Positions 17,797-25,145 of a DNA stretch of 38,294 nucleotides are shown piece after piece. The notes under the pieces are model-generated. The model saw only the letters and a program-made list of their open reading frames with translations. It was not told where the DNA came from and made no database searches. Positions within the stretch are counted from its first letter, which is position 1; each line of letters opens with the position of its first letter. The DNA lies in NCBI GenBank assembly GCA_964401685.1, contig CAYNZH010000019.1:1-38294 (forward strand), given 5' to 3'. This stretch comes from DASRQK01 sp964401685. Its GTDB lineage: Bacteria > Bacteroidota > Bacteroidia > Sphingobacteriales > Sphingobacteriaceae. A program made the translations under genes and the position numbers.

Positions 17797-18216
17797 ATGC
17801 AAAAGAAAAAAGAAAAAGCTGTAGTGTCGGACGAGCTGCGAAGGCGCATGGAACTATCCGAGACCCATATATTCAAAGCTGTATTTCCCAACACGACAAA
17901 TCATTACGATACGTTGTATGGGGGCACTGCGATGGCCTTGATGGATGAGGTTGCCTTTATCACCGGGACTCGTTTTTCCAGGAAGCGATTGGTCACTGTG
18001 TCTTCTGACCGCATAGATTTTACTAAGGCGATTCCTGCGGGGACAATTGTCGAGCTCGTTGGCAGGGTCGTTGAGGTTGGGCGAACCAGTCTTAAGGTCC
18101 ATATCGAGATTTTTGTCGAGCAAATGTATGAAGACAGCAGAGAACTGGCGATCACCGGTACATTTACTTTTGTAGCGATTGACGAAAACAAAAAGCCGGT
18201 TCCTATTCTGAATTGA
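17797..18216 (+). CDS. Hotdog-fold acyl-CoA thioesterase (YciA/BACH type)
   Basis: A 139-residue hotdog-fold hydrolase, probably releasing free acid from medium or long acyl-CoA in the cytoplasm. Visible signature: FPNTTNHYDTLYGGTAMALMDE split as N-H-x-x-T-L-Y-G-G and M-D-E-V-A at the start of the long hotdog helix (about 30-55), then VTVSSDRIDFTKAIPAGTIVELVGRV in blocks (about 68-95) and the GRTSLKVHIEI strand. The sequence is closer to the BACH/YciA acyl-CoA thioesterases than to 4HBT PaaI-like proteins. It lies 12 bases after tsaD on the same strand and converges on smpB with about 10 bases between stops. The substrate is not deducible. Confidence 0.88.
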   Translation: MQKKKEKAVVSDELRRRMELSETHIFKAVFPNTTNHYDTLYGGTAMALMDEVAFITGTRFSRKRLVTVSSDRIDFTKAIPAGTIVELVGRVVEVGRTSLKVHIEIFVEQMYEDSRELAITGTFTFVAIDENKKPVPILN

Positions 18217-18226
18217 TTTTTGGGCC

Positions 18227-18682
18227 TTAGAATTTTATCATTCTGTCGAGCTCTCTTTTGCTGTCTCTCTCCTTGATGGTTTCCCTCTTGTCAAAATCCT
18301 TTTTCCCTTGGGCCAGAGCTATTTCTACCTTGGCAAAACCACGATCATTGACAAACATCCTGAGTGGGATGATGGTAAAACCCCTTTCTTCCGATTTGAT
18401 TCTGAGCTTTTTCAGTTCCTTTTTATTTAGAAGTAGCTGCCGGTCTCTTTTTGCTTCATGGTTGTAGAATGATCCATGAGAATACTCGGCAATATGCATA
18501 TTTCTGATGTATAGGCCGTCGTCAAGGAAACTACAAAAAGAATCGTTGATATTGGCTTTGTTCTGTCGGATAGACTTGATTTCTGTGCCCAATAAGCGGA
18601 TACCGGCGACATATGTGTCCAAGATATGGAACTCAAAATGCGCCTTTTTATTCTTTATATTTACCTTGGATGAAATAGTCAT
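18227..18682 (-). CDS. smpB: SsrA-binding protein SmpB
   Basis: SmpB binds tmRNA and brings it to stalled ribosomes for trans-translation. The 151-residue protein shows the OB-fold core: NKKAHFEFHILDTYVAGI in parts, LLGTEIKSIRQNKANINDSF near 30-50, IRNMHIAEYSHGSFYNHE, then the LLLNKKELKKL and GFTIIPLRMFVNDRGFAKVEIALAQGKKDFDKRE segments in order. The basic C-terminal tail (ERDSKRELDRMIK) is the part that enters the decoding centre. Its start follows the stop of the DtxR/MntR-type gene by 18 bases, so the two are probably cotranscribed. The gap contains the inverted repeat TGTTAA-A-TTAACA (18684-18696). The tmRNA gene is not in the window. Confidence 0.97.
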   Translation of the reverse strand: MTISSKVNIKNKKAHFEFHILDTYVAGIRLLGTEIKSIRQNKANINDSFCSFLDDGLYIRNMHIAEYSHGSFYNHEAKRDRQLLLNKKELKKLRIKSEERGFTIIPLRMFVNDRGFAKVEIALAQGKKDFDKRETIKERDSKRELDRMIKF

Positions 18683-18700
18683 ATGTTAAATTAACAAAAA

Positions 18701-19363
18701 TCAGGCAGATTTGCAAAATATATTTTTAGCAATTTTTTCAGAAATAGTGAACTGCTTGTTTTCAAGGCGAATGGAAAGGGAGCGATCGTAGTCGAGCCTT
18801 TCCGACAAGTGGATCTTTTTTTGAATGGACAGGCCTAGTGCGCTGAGATGTTTCAAAAACCCTGGATCATTTTCACGTACCGAGACGATCACGTAATCCT
18901 GTCCCGCCGGGACCTCTGAAAGGAGTTGCCGATCTACTTCGACGAAGGTGCCGTCTGCGGTTGGAATGGCATCTCCATGCGGGTCAAATGCCGGAAAACC
19001 CAGAAATTTGTCCAGACTCTCAACTAATTTTTCGGACTGAATGTGTTCAAGCTGCTCGGCAACTTCATGTACCTCATCCCATTTGAAACCAAGCTTTTGG
19101 TAGAGAAATGTTTCCCAAAGTCTGTGCTTTCGCACGATATTCAGGGCTTTGTGTCGTCCTTTGGCACTCAGGGAGATTTTGCCGTATTTCTCGTAGTCGA
19201 CCAAGCCCTTTTCTCTCAATTTTTTGAGCATGTCAGAAGTTGTTGAAGCACTCACTTCCAACCGCGCTGCAAGTTGATTGGTCCCCACCTGCCCCTTTTT
19301 GGCCGGGTCAGAAGTCAAGCGCAGTAAGGCTTTCAAATAGTTTTCTTCGGTACTGGACAACAT
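18701..19363 (-). CDS. DtxR/MntR-family metal-dependent transcriptional regulator
   Basis: A 220-residue metal-responsive repressor of the DtxR/MntR family. The N-terminal winged helix (about 1-70: MLSSTEENYLKALLRL, GTNQLAARLEVSASTTSDMLKKL in parts, GLVDYEKYGKISLSAKG) is followed by the dimerisation/metal-binding helix region (about 70-140, with RKHRLWETFLYQKLGF, EVHEVAEQLEH and FPAFDPHGDAIP) and a C-terminal FeoA/SH3-like domain (about 150-220). Whether iron or manganese is sensed cannot be decided. The start ATG lies only five bases after a consensus -7 box, implying a leaderless mRNA. A 6-1-6 inverted repeat overlaps that box and may be an autoregulatory operator. smpB follows on the same strand. 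Confidence 0.92.
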   Translation of the reverse strand: MLSSTEENYLKALLRLTSDPAKKGQVGTNQLAARLEVSASTTSDMLKKLREKGLVDYEKYGKISLSAKGRHKALNIVRKHRLWETFLYQKLGFKWDEVHEVAEQLEHIQSEKLVESLDKFLGFPAFDPHGDAIPTADGTFVEVDRQLLSEVPAGQDYVIVSVRENDPGFLKHLSALGLSIQKKIHLSERLDYDRSLSIRLENKQFTISEKIAKNIFCKSA

Positions 19364-19368
19364 ACGTA

Positions 19369-19398
19369 CAAAGTTAAACTTTCCATTTGCATATCAAA
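19369..19398 (-). promoter_or_regulatory. Promoter of the DtxR/MntR-type regulator
   Basis: On the - strand, TTTG (complement of 19395-19398), an 18-base spacer and TAACTTTG (complement of 19369-19376) fit the Bacteroidota promoter form. The start codon at 19363 begins five bases after the -7 box, so transcription should start at or beside the ATG. Confidence 0.75.
19370..19382. promoter_or_regulatory. Candidate operator: 6-1-6 inverted repeat at the regulator promoter
   Basis: AAAGTT-A-AACTTT is a perfect 6-1-6 inverted repeat covering the -7 box of the regulator promoter. A similar half-site, AACTTTAACT, lies at 19401-19410 next to the phoH -7 box. A metal-dependent repressor binding here could control itself and perhaps phoH. 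This is an inference from symmetry and position. Confidence 0.4.
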
Positions 19399-19417
19399 GC
19401 AACTTTAACTATGTTTG
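19386..19417 (+). promoter_or_regulatory. Promoter of the phoH-purC-rnz-his operon
   Basis: TTTG (19386-19389), a 20-base spacer and TATGTTTG (19410-19417) match the Bacteroidota promoter form. Transcription should start near 19424, about 15 bases before the preferred phoH start. It overlaps the divergent promoter of the regulator gene. Confidence 0.78.
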
Positions 19418-19438
19418 GAGTGGAGAAATTTTACGAAT

Positions 19439-20416
19439 TTGAATGAACTAAGCTTTTCTATTGAACAGGTTGATCCGGCAGTGTTGTGGGGGAGCCAGAA
19501 TGAGAATTTTAACCTGATTAAGAAGCGTTTTCCAACGCTGAAGCTGGTTGCTAGGGGATCTAATTTGAAAGCCTTGGGGGATGCGAAATCCCTTGAGATC
19601 TTTCAGGTTTTTTTTGATCGGGTGTTGGAACATATTTTAAAGTACAATAGGTTTACCACAAATGATTTAGAATCTTTTTTACAGGTCATCGGACCTGCTG
19701 AAGCAGGCCCTTCTGCGGAATCGGAATCGGAATCGGAAAAAGCGGCGGCCCCAGGAAAGGAGGAACCTATTGTATACGGCCCGCACGGACTGGTAGTCCG
19801 CGCGCGGACGCCCAATCAGCGGCGATTGGTTGAGAGTGTCCACAAAAATGATATTGTTTTTGCAATTGGCCCTGCCGGCACGGGAAAGACCTATACTGCA
19901 GTGGCACTCGCTGTGCGCGCGTTGCGCAACCGTGAGATCAAGCGTATTATATTGACAAGACCTGCGGTCGAAGCCGGCGAAAACCTCGGATTCCTACCTG
20001 GGGATTTGAAAGAGAAAATCGACCCTTATCTGCGACCTCTTTATGATGCGTTGGACGACATGATCCCTCCGGACAAGCTGCGGGTTTATCTTGAGAACCG
20101 AACGATTGAGATTGCTCCTCTTGCCTTCATGCGGGGAAGGACGCTCGATAAGTGCTTTGTGATTTTGGACGAGGCTCAGAACGCAACGGACATGCAGCTG
20201 AAGATGTTTCTGACCCGCATGGGGCCGACGGCCAAATTTATAGTAACCGGCGATGTGACCCAGATTGACCTTCCAAAAAAACAACAGTCAGGACTGACCA
20301 ATGCATTGAAATTGCTGGATCATATAGAAGGGATCGACGTGGTCCGACTGGATGGCGCAGATGTTGTAAGGCACAAGCTCGTCCGCCGTATCCTGGAAGC
20401 GTACGGAGATATTTAA
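19439..20416 (+). CDS. phoH: PhoH-family ATPase/helicase-like protein
   Basis: A cytoplasmic PhoH-type P-loop ATPase, often linked to RNA metabolism or stress. From the TTG at 19439 it has 325 residues, starting NELSFSIEQVDP as in relatives. A longer frame from TTG 19415 would begin inside the promoter -7 box, so it is rejected. Order: N-terminal KH-like region (about 20-80, KLVARGSNLKALGD), a variable Ser/Glu linker coded by an imperfect GGAATC repeat, then the ATPase domain with Walker A GPAGTGKT near 150, ILTRPAVEAGENLGFLPGDL in parts, Walker B FVILDEAQNAT near 240, and the sensor region RMGPTAKFIVTGDVTQIDLP in blocks. It is the first gene of a long set transcribed rightward. Confidence 0.93.
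   Translation: MNELSFSIEQVDPAVLWGSQNENFNLIKKRFPTLKLVARGSNLKALGDAKSLEIFQVFFDRVLEHILKYNRFTTNDLESFLQVIGPAEAGPSAESESESEKAAAPGKEEPIVYGPHGLVVRARTPNQRRLVESVHKNDIVFAIGPAGTGKTYTAVALAVRALRNREIKRIILTRPAVEAGENLGFLPGDLKEKIDPYLRPLYDALDDMIPPDKLRVYLENRTIEIAPLAFMRGRTLDKCFVILDEAQNATDMQLKMFLTRMGPTAKFIVTGDVTQIDLPKKQQSGLTNALKLLDHIEGIDVVRLDGADVVRHKLVRRILEAYGDI
19717..19738 (+). repeat. Hexanucleotide tandem repeat inside phoH
   Basis: GGAATC is repeated three and two-thirds times without error, coding alternating Ser-Glu in the linker between the KH-like part and the ATPase domain. The unit is a multiple of three, so copy-number change would lengthen or shorten the linker without a frameshift. Confidence 0.8.
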
Positions 20417-20438
20417 AGATTTTTGGACATTGTCAATA

Positions 20439-21392
20439 ATGAATACAATAAAAGAAACCAATTTTACTTTTGGTGAGAATCAGCAATTTTATCGCGGCAA
20501 GGTACGTGACGTTTATATGTTGGGCGAATGCCTGGTGATGGTTGCCTCCGACCGGATTTCGGCGTTCGACGTGGTGCTGCCACGGGCCATTCCCTATAAA
20601 GGGCAAGTTTTGAATCAGATCGCCGCGAAGTTTCTCGAGGCAACACGCGATATTGTGCCCAATTGGGTACTCGATGTTCCCGATCCAAATGTGACTATTG
20701 GCAAAAAGTGCGAACCTTTTAAAGTGGAGATGGTCATCCGGGGGTATTTGTCAGGACATGCCTGGCGAGAGTACGCGGCTGGTCGCCGGGAAGTATGCGG
20801 CGTGCCCTTACCAGAGGGTCTCCGCGAGAACGATAAACTGCCCCAAGCGATCATTACGCCGACTACCAAGGCTCACGTAGGCCACGACGAGGACATCTCC
20901 AGGGAAGAAATACTTGATCAAGGCATAGTCAATGAAGAGGATTACATTCAGCTGGAAGCTTTCACCCGTGCACTCTTTCAGCGTGGCACTGAAATAGCTG
21001 CCTCCCGCGGGCTGATTTTGGTGGACACCAAATATGAATTTGGCAAAGCCGATGACAAGATTTATTTGATTGATGAAATACATACGCCCGATTCTTCCCG
21101 CTATTTTTATGCGGACAGCTACGCAGAGTTGCAATCCAAGGGCGAGCCTCAGCGCCAGCTTTCCAAGGAATTTGTCAGAAAATGGCTTATAGAGAATGGA
21201 TTTCAGGGCAAGGAAGGCCAACAAGTTCCAGAGATGGACGATCATCTGGTTTCCTCAATCTCTGAAAGATATATTGAATTGTATACGCAGATTACAGGGG
21301 ATACTTTTGTAAAACCTCTTTCAGACTCAAACGTTTACCAACGTATAGAATTACAGGTAAAGGAGTCATTAACCCGATTGGGAGTTGCCTGA
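20439..21392 (+). CDS. purC: Phosphoribosylaminoimidazole-succinocarboxamide synthase (SAICAR synthase)
   Basis: PurC joins CAIR and aspartate with ATP to make SAICAR in purine synthesis. The 317-residue form from ATG 20439 is the long type, compared with about 240 in E. coli. Motifs: GKVRDVY near 20, DRISAFDVVLP near 41, YKGQVLNQIA, the VEMVIRGYLSGHAWREY block near 97, TPTTKAHVGHDEDIS near 140, and LVDTKYEFGK plus IDEIHTPDSSRY near 200-225. A TTG in frame at 20430 would add three residues and is not needed. The gene follows phoH by 22 bases; this pairing is one I recall from related bacteria. Purine and histidine synthesis share the AICAR intermediate, so the purC-his arrangement is metabolically sensible. 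Confidence 0.97.
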   Translation: MNTIKETNFTFGENQQFYRGKVRDVYMLGECLVMVASDRISAFDVVLPRAIPYKGQVLNQIAAKFLEATRDIVPNWVLDVPDPNVTIGKKCEPFKVEMVIRGYLSGHAWREYAAGRREVCGVPLPEGLRENDKLPQAIITPTTKAHVGHDEDISREEILDQGIVNEEDYIQLEAFTRALFQRGTEIAASRGLILVDTKYEFGKADDKIYLIDEIHTPDSSRYFYADSYAELQSKGEPQRQLSKEFVRKWLIENGFQGKEGQQVPEMDDHLVSSISERYIELYTQITGDTFVKPLSDSNVYQRIELQVKESLTRLGVA

Positions 21393-21417
21393 GCGGGGGA
21401 AATCAAAGTATTGTCCT

Positions 21418-22329
21418 ATGAAGTTTGAAGTTCTGATATTGGGTTCCAATTCGGCAACCCCTATGTATGGTCGTCATCCAACAGCTCAGCTCGTAAATAT
21501 CAATGAGCAATTGTGCTTGGTAGACTGCGGAGAAGGAACTCAGATGCGCCTAACGAAGTTTGGTGTAAAAATCAACAAAATCAAGCATATATTTATCAGT
21601 CATCTGCATGGAGATCACTATTTGGGATTGATGGGGTTGCTATCCTCTATGCATCTGATGGGGCGGAAGACTCCCTTGTCTGTGTATGGTCCCGCGGGAT
21701 TGGAGGAAATTCTTGATTTACAGTTTCAATATTCAGAAACTGAATTGAGGTATACCCTCGATTTTCATCAGACCAATACCCAGGGCAAGAATCTAATTCT
21801 GGATACTGAACGATTCAGTGTTTCCAGCTTTCCTCTGGATCATCGAATTCCCTGTACGGGCTTTAGATTCGATGAAAAAGACGCGCCACCAACGGTGGAT
21901 GTGGCTGCTTGCGAAAGAGCTGGTGTTCCTAAAGGTTTCTTCAGGTTTTTGAAGGCAAAAAAAGATTTCGTTGATGGATCCGGGCAGCTGCATTCCTGGC
22001 AATCACTCACTATAGCACCAGCGGATGCGCGGAGCTATGCGTATTGTTCGGACACGTACAACTCGAAAACCTATCTGAACTTTATTCGCGGGGCGAGTCT
22101 GCTTTATCATGAAGCCACTTTTCTCCATGAAATGCATGCCCGTGCATTGGAAACGCTTCATACTACTTCACTGGAAGCGGGGCAGATCGCGCGGGAAGCC
22201 GATGTGAAGAAGCTTCTGATAGGGCATTATTCCGCAAGATATAGGGATCTTCGACCCTTACTGGACGAAGCAAAGCAGTTTTTCCCCAATAGTTATTTAG
22301 CATACGAAGGCGAATGGTACTCCGCCTGA
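21418..22329 (+). CDS. rnz: Ribonuclease Z
   Basis: A metallo-beta-lactamase-fold endonuclease of the RNase Z/ElaC type, which trims the 3' end of tRNA precursors. From the ATG at 21418 it has 303 residues, near the family norm. Visible: LGSNSATPMYGRHPTAQ near 8-25, DCGEGTQMRLTK near 40, the metal-binding HLHGDH motif near 62-67 (H-x-H-x-D-H), FPLDHRIPCTGFRFDEK near 140, SDTYNSKTY, the LYHEATFLHE metal ligands and the GHYSARY block near the end. The upstream frame to 21385 overlaps purC and lacks family residues. The one tRNA gene in this window (36880) carries no encoded CCA, which fits a role for RNase Z, but that link is only inference. Confidence 0.96.
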   Translation: MKFEVLILGSNSATPMYGRHPTAQLVNINEQLCLVDCGEGTQMRLTKFGVKINKIKHIFISHLHGDHYLGLMGLLSSMHLMGRKTPLSVYGPAGLEEILDLQFQYSETELRYTLDFHQTNTQGKNLILDTERFSVSSFPLDHRIPCTGFRFDEKDAPPTVDVAACERAGVPKGFFRFLKAKKDFVDGSGQLHSWQSLTIAPADARSYAYCSDTYNSKTYLNFIRGASLLYHEATFLHEMHARALETLHTTSLEAGQIAREADVKKLLIGHYSARYRDLRPLLDEAKQFFPNSYLAYEGEWYSA

Positions 22330-22352
22330 TATTTTTAGCATTTTAACATAAG

Positions 22353-23420
22353 ATGAGTAAGTATTTTGATATCGAACTTTTGACACGTGATAATGTCAAA
22401 GCTATGTCCCCGTATTCCACGGCAAGAGATGAGTTTACAGGGGAGGCGGAAATTTTTTTGGATGCCAATGAAAATCCCTTCGGGTCACCGGGGCTTGCAC
22501 CTTTCAACCGCTATCCCGATCCGCGTCAGTCTAAGCTCAAAGAAAAATTGAGCAAGATCAAGGGAGTCCCTGCCGAGCATATTTTTCTTGGGAATGGCAG
22601 CGATGAGGTAATCGACCTACTTTTTCGGGCCTTTTGCCAACCAGGTCAGGACGAAGTCATTCTTGTCCCCCCGACCTATGGCATGTACGAAGTGGCCGCT
22701 CAGATCAATGCTGTCGCCACGAAAAAAGTGCCGCTGACGGTGGATTTCCAATTGGACATGGAGGCGCTAGCAGCGGCGATCGATGTCCGAACAAAGCTAA
22801 TTTTTATATGTTCACCGAACAATCCAACCGGAAATTCCCTAAACAGGGAAGATATTGAGACGCTTCTGGCTCATTTCAACGGCATCGTCGTCGTGGATGA
22901 AGCCTACATCAATTATTCGCGGCAAAAATCCTTTATTCAGGAATTGACCGAATACCCCAATTTATTTGTCGTGCAGACCTTGTCAAAAGCTTGGGGCTTG
23001 GCGGCCTTGCGGGTGGGAATGGGTTTTTCCAGCCGGGATATTATCGACGTGTTGAATAAAATCAAGCCTCCGTATAACATCAGTCAGGCGACTCAGGAGC
23101 TTGCTTCTCAGGCGTTAGATCACATTGAGCAGGTCAATGACTGGATCAGGCAAACGGTAGCCGAACGGGAGGCAATGGTCAACAAGCTGACCGAATTCTC
23201 CTGCGTGCAGCATATCTATCCCTCCGATGCCAATTTCGTTCTCGTTAAAACCACAGATGCTCAGGGCATTTATCGTTTTTTGGTGAACAAAGGACTGATC
23301 GTCCGGGACCGATCCGCGGTAACTCTCTGTGAGGGCTGCCTCAGAATCACCGTAGGAACTCCTTCGGAAAATGCACGTCTTTTGACCGAAATGCGTAATT
23401 TTGACACCAATGCAGACTAA
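22353..23420 (+). CDS. hisC: Histidinol-phosphate aminotransferase
   Basis: HisC is a PLP enzyme that converts imidazole-acetol phosphate to histidinol phosphate using glutamate. The 355-residue length is normal. Motifs: DANENPFG near 39, NRYPDPRQ, GNGSDEVIDLLFRAF near 80, PPTYGMYE near 103, FICSPNNPTGN near 150, VVDEAYINYS near 180, and the PLP lysine in QTLSKAWGLAALRVG near 213. It is the first histidine gene here. The stretch upstream is rnz, only 23 bases away, and hisG and hisD are absent. Its 3' end overlaps hisB by 11 bases. Confidence 0.97.
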   Translation: MSKYFDIELLTRDNVKAMSPYSTARDEFTGEAEIFLDANENPFGSPGLAPFNRYPDPRQSKLKEKLSKIKGVPAEHIFLGNGSDEVIDLLFRAFCQPGQDEVILVPPTYGMYEVAAQINAVATKKVPLTVDFQLDMEALAAAIDVRTKLIFICSPNNPTGNSLNREDIETLLAHFNGIVVVDEAYINYSRQKSFIQELTEYPNLFVVQTLSKAWGLAALRVGMGFSSRDIIDVLNKIKPPYNISQATQELASQALDHIEQVNDWIRQTVAEREAMVNKLTEFSCVQHIYPSDANFVLVKTTDAQGIYRFLVNKGLIVRDRSAVTLCEGCLRITVGTPSENARLLTEMRNFDTNAD

Positions 23421-24546
23421 AAAGAAATTATTATTTATAGATAGGGACGGGACGCTGATTTTGGAGCCTGAAGACCAGCAGATTGATTCCTTTGAAAAAC
23501 TGAGGTTTTATCCTGGGATGCTAAGGTTTTTACCCTTGATCGCTCAGGAATTGGATTTTGAGCTTGTCTTGGTTAGCAATCAGGATGGGCTGGGAACCAC
23601 GTCCTTTCCCGAAGAAAATTTTTGGCCAGTCCACAATTTTATACTTCAGACGCTGGAGCAGGAAGGCGTGCGATTTGCGGCTTCTCACATCGACAGGACT
23701 TTTGCGCATGAGCAGGCTCCTACAAGAAAGCCCGGGATCCAGATGCTAACCGCTTATTTCGACCAAGAAAAATACGATTTGAGCCAATCATACGTGATCG
23801 GGGATCGTGTCAACGATGTAAAACTTGCTGAGAATCTTGGTGCTAAAGGGATTTGGCTAGGGGGCAACGAAGAACTCGGGGCCGGCGAAAATTTACAGTA
23901 TGACCCCGGCACTGTCGCGTTGCAAACCGACTCATGGGAGGAGATATATAGCTTCCTTAAACTAAAGAGAAGGGTAGTAACCTCTCAACGAGACACCCAT
24001 GAAACCAAAATCGCGATTCGCATGGATCTGGACGGAACGGGCAAATCCCGGATCGACACCGGATTGCCATTTTTCGACCATATGCTCGATCAGATTGCGA
24101 GACACGGACAGATAGACCTGGATATTCAGGTGCAGGGGGACCTGCATGTCGACGAACACCATACCATAGAAGACACAGGAATTGCACTGGGAAGCACGCT
24201 TTTGGATGCTCTCGGAGATAAGAAAGGTATTGAACGCTACGGGTTTACTCTTCCCATGGATGATTGCCTGGCCCAGGTCGCATTGGATTTTGGGGGGCGA
24301 AACTGGCTTGTTTGGGACGCTGAATTTAATAGAGAAAAAATCGGAGACATGCCTACGGAGATGTTTTCTCATTTTTTTAAGTCTTTTTCCGACGGAGCGA
24401 AATGCAATTTGAATATAAAAGCTGAAGGAACAAACGAACATCACAAGATAGAATCGATTTTCAAGGCGTTCGCGAAATCCATTAAACAAGCAGTGAAGAG
24501 AAACGTGTACAATATGACTTTACCAAGTACGAAAGGAATCATCTGA
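23410..24546 (+). CDS. hisB: Bifunctional histidinol-phosphatase/imidazoleglycerol-phosphate dehydratase
   Basis: A fused enzyme for two histidine steps. The N-terminal HAD phosphatase domain (about 1-165) has FIDRDGTL with D11 and D13, LVSNQDGLGT, and the VIGDRVNDVKLAENLG motif. The C-terminal IGP dehydratase domain (about 190-378) has TGLPFFDHML, DEHHTIED (metal ligands), MDDCLAQVALDFGGR and EGTNEHHKIESIFKAFAK in order. From ATG 23410 it has 378 residues. A TTG at 23401 could add three residues. The gene starts inside the end of hisC and ends with TGATG overlap to hisH, so translation is probably coupled. Confidence 0.97.
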   Translation: MQTKKKLLFIDRDGTLILEPEDQQIDSFEKLRFYPGMLRFLPLIAQELDFELVLVSNQDGLGTTSFPEENFWPVHNFILQTLEQEGVRFAASHIDRTFAHEQAPTRKPGIQMLTAYFDQEKYDLSQSYVIGDRVNDVKLAENLGAKGIWLGGNEELGAGENLQYDPGTVALQTDSWEEIYSFLKLKRRVVTSQRDTHETKIAIRMDLDGTGKSRIDTGLPFFDHMLDQIARHGQIDLDIQVQGDLHVDEHHTIEDTGIALGSTLLDALGDKKGIERYGFTLPMDDCLAQVALDFGGRNWLVWDAEFNREKIGDMPTEMFSHFFKSFSDGAKCNLNIKAEGTNEHHKIESIFKAFAKSIKQAVKRNVYNMTLPSTKGII

Positions 24547-25142
24547 TGATTGGAATCATCGACTACGGTGCAGGGAACATGTTTTCACTAACAGCCGCGC
24601 TGGACCGAATTCAGGCGCCGTATGCTGTGATTCGACAAGCGGATCAGGATTTAACTCCCTTTGACCGGTTTATCGTCCCGGGCGTGGGCCATGCAGCTCC
24701 GGCTATGCAAAAGCTTCGCCTCGCGGGTCTGGACCAGATTATCGTTCAGGAACAGCGTCCTGTGCTGGGTATCTGTCTCGGAATGCAACTCTTGACCAGT
24801 TTTTCTGAAGAAGGCGACACGAACCTGCTCAATCTGATTCCCCTGCAAACGTTACATTTCAAAAATAGAATTCGTGAAAAAGTGCCTCATATGGGTTGGA
24901 ATAGGGTGCAACAGCGAAAAGCTTCGCCTCTATTCGACAAAATAGATAAAGATGCTTATTTTTACTTCGTACATTCGTATTTTATAAGTTTCGACGAAGA
25001 CAGCACGGTGGCTTATTCACAATATGACGTCAAATTTTCCGCTGCCATAGAAAAGCAGAATTACTTTGGTGTCCAGTTTCATCCCGAAAAGTCCGGGGAC
25101 GCCGGTGAGCGTTTACTATTAAATTTTTCAAAATTGACTTAA
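24546..25142 (+). CDS. hisH: Imidazole glycerol phosphate synthase, glutaminase subunit
   Basis: HisH is the class-I glutaminase that feeds ammonia to HisF. The 198-residue protein has GIIDYGAGNMFSL at the N-terminus, VPGVGHA near 44, the catalytic cysteine in LGICLGMQLL (C77), and the His-x-Glu pair in VQFHPEKSG near 178. Its ATG overlaps the hisB stop by one base, and hisA follows after three bases. Confidence 0.97.
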   Translation: MIGIIDYGAGNMFSLTAALDRIQAPYAVIRQADQDLTPFDRFIVPGVGHAAPAMQKLRLAGLDQIIVQEQRPVLGICLGMQLLTSFSEEGDTNLLNLIPLQTLHFKNRIREKVPHMGWNRVQQRKASPLFDKIDKDAYFYFVHSYFISFDEDSTVAYSQYDVKFSAAIEKQNYFGVQFHPEKSGDAGERLLLNFSKLT

Positions 25143-25145
25143 ACT

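Noticed and set aside
18684..18696. TGTTAA-A-TTAACA as an operator for smpB
   Set aside because: The site is very A/T-rich, lies inside a probable operon, and does not match the repeat at the regulator promoter.
19415..19438. Longer phoH start at TTG 19415
   Set aside because: That codon is within the -7 box of the phoH promoter, so it would not be in the mRNA.
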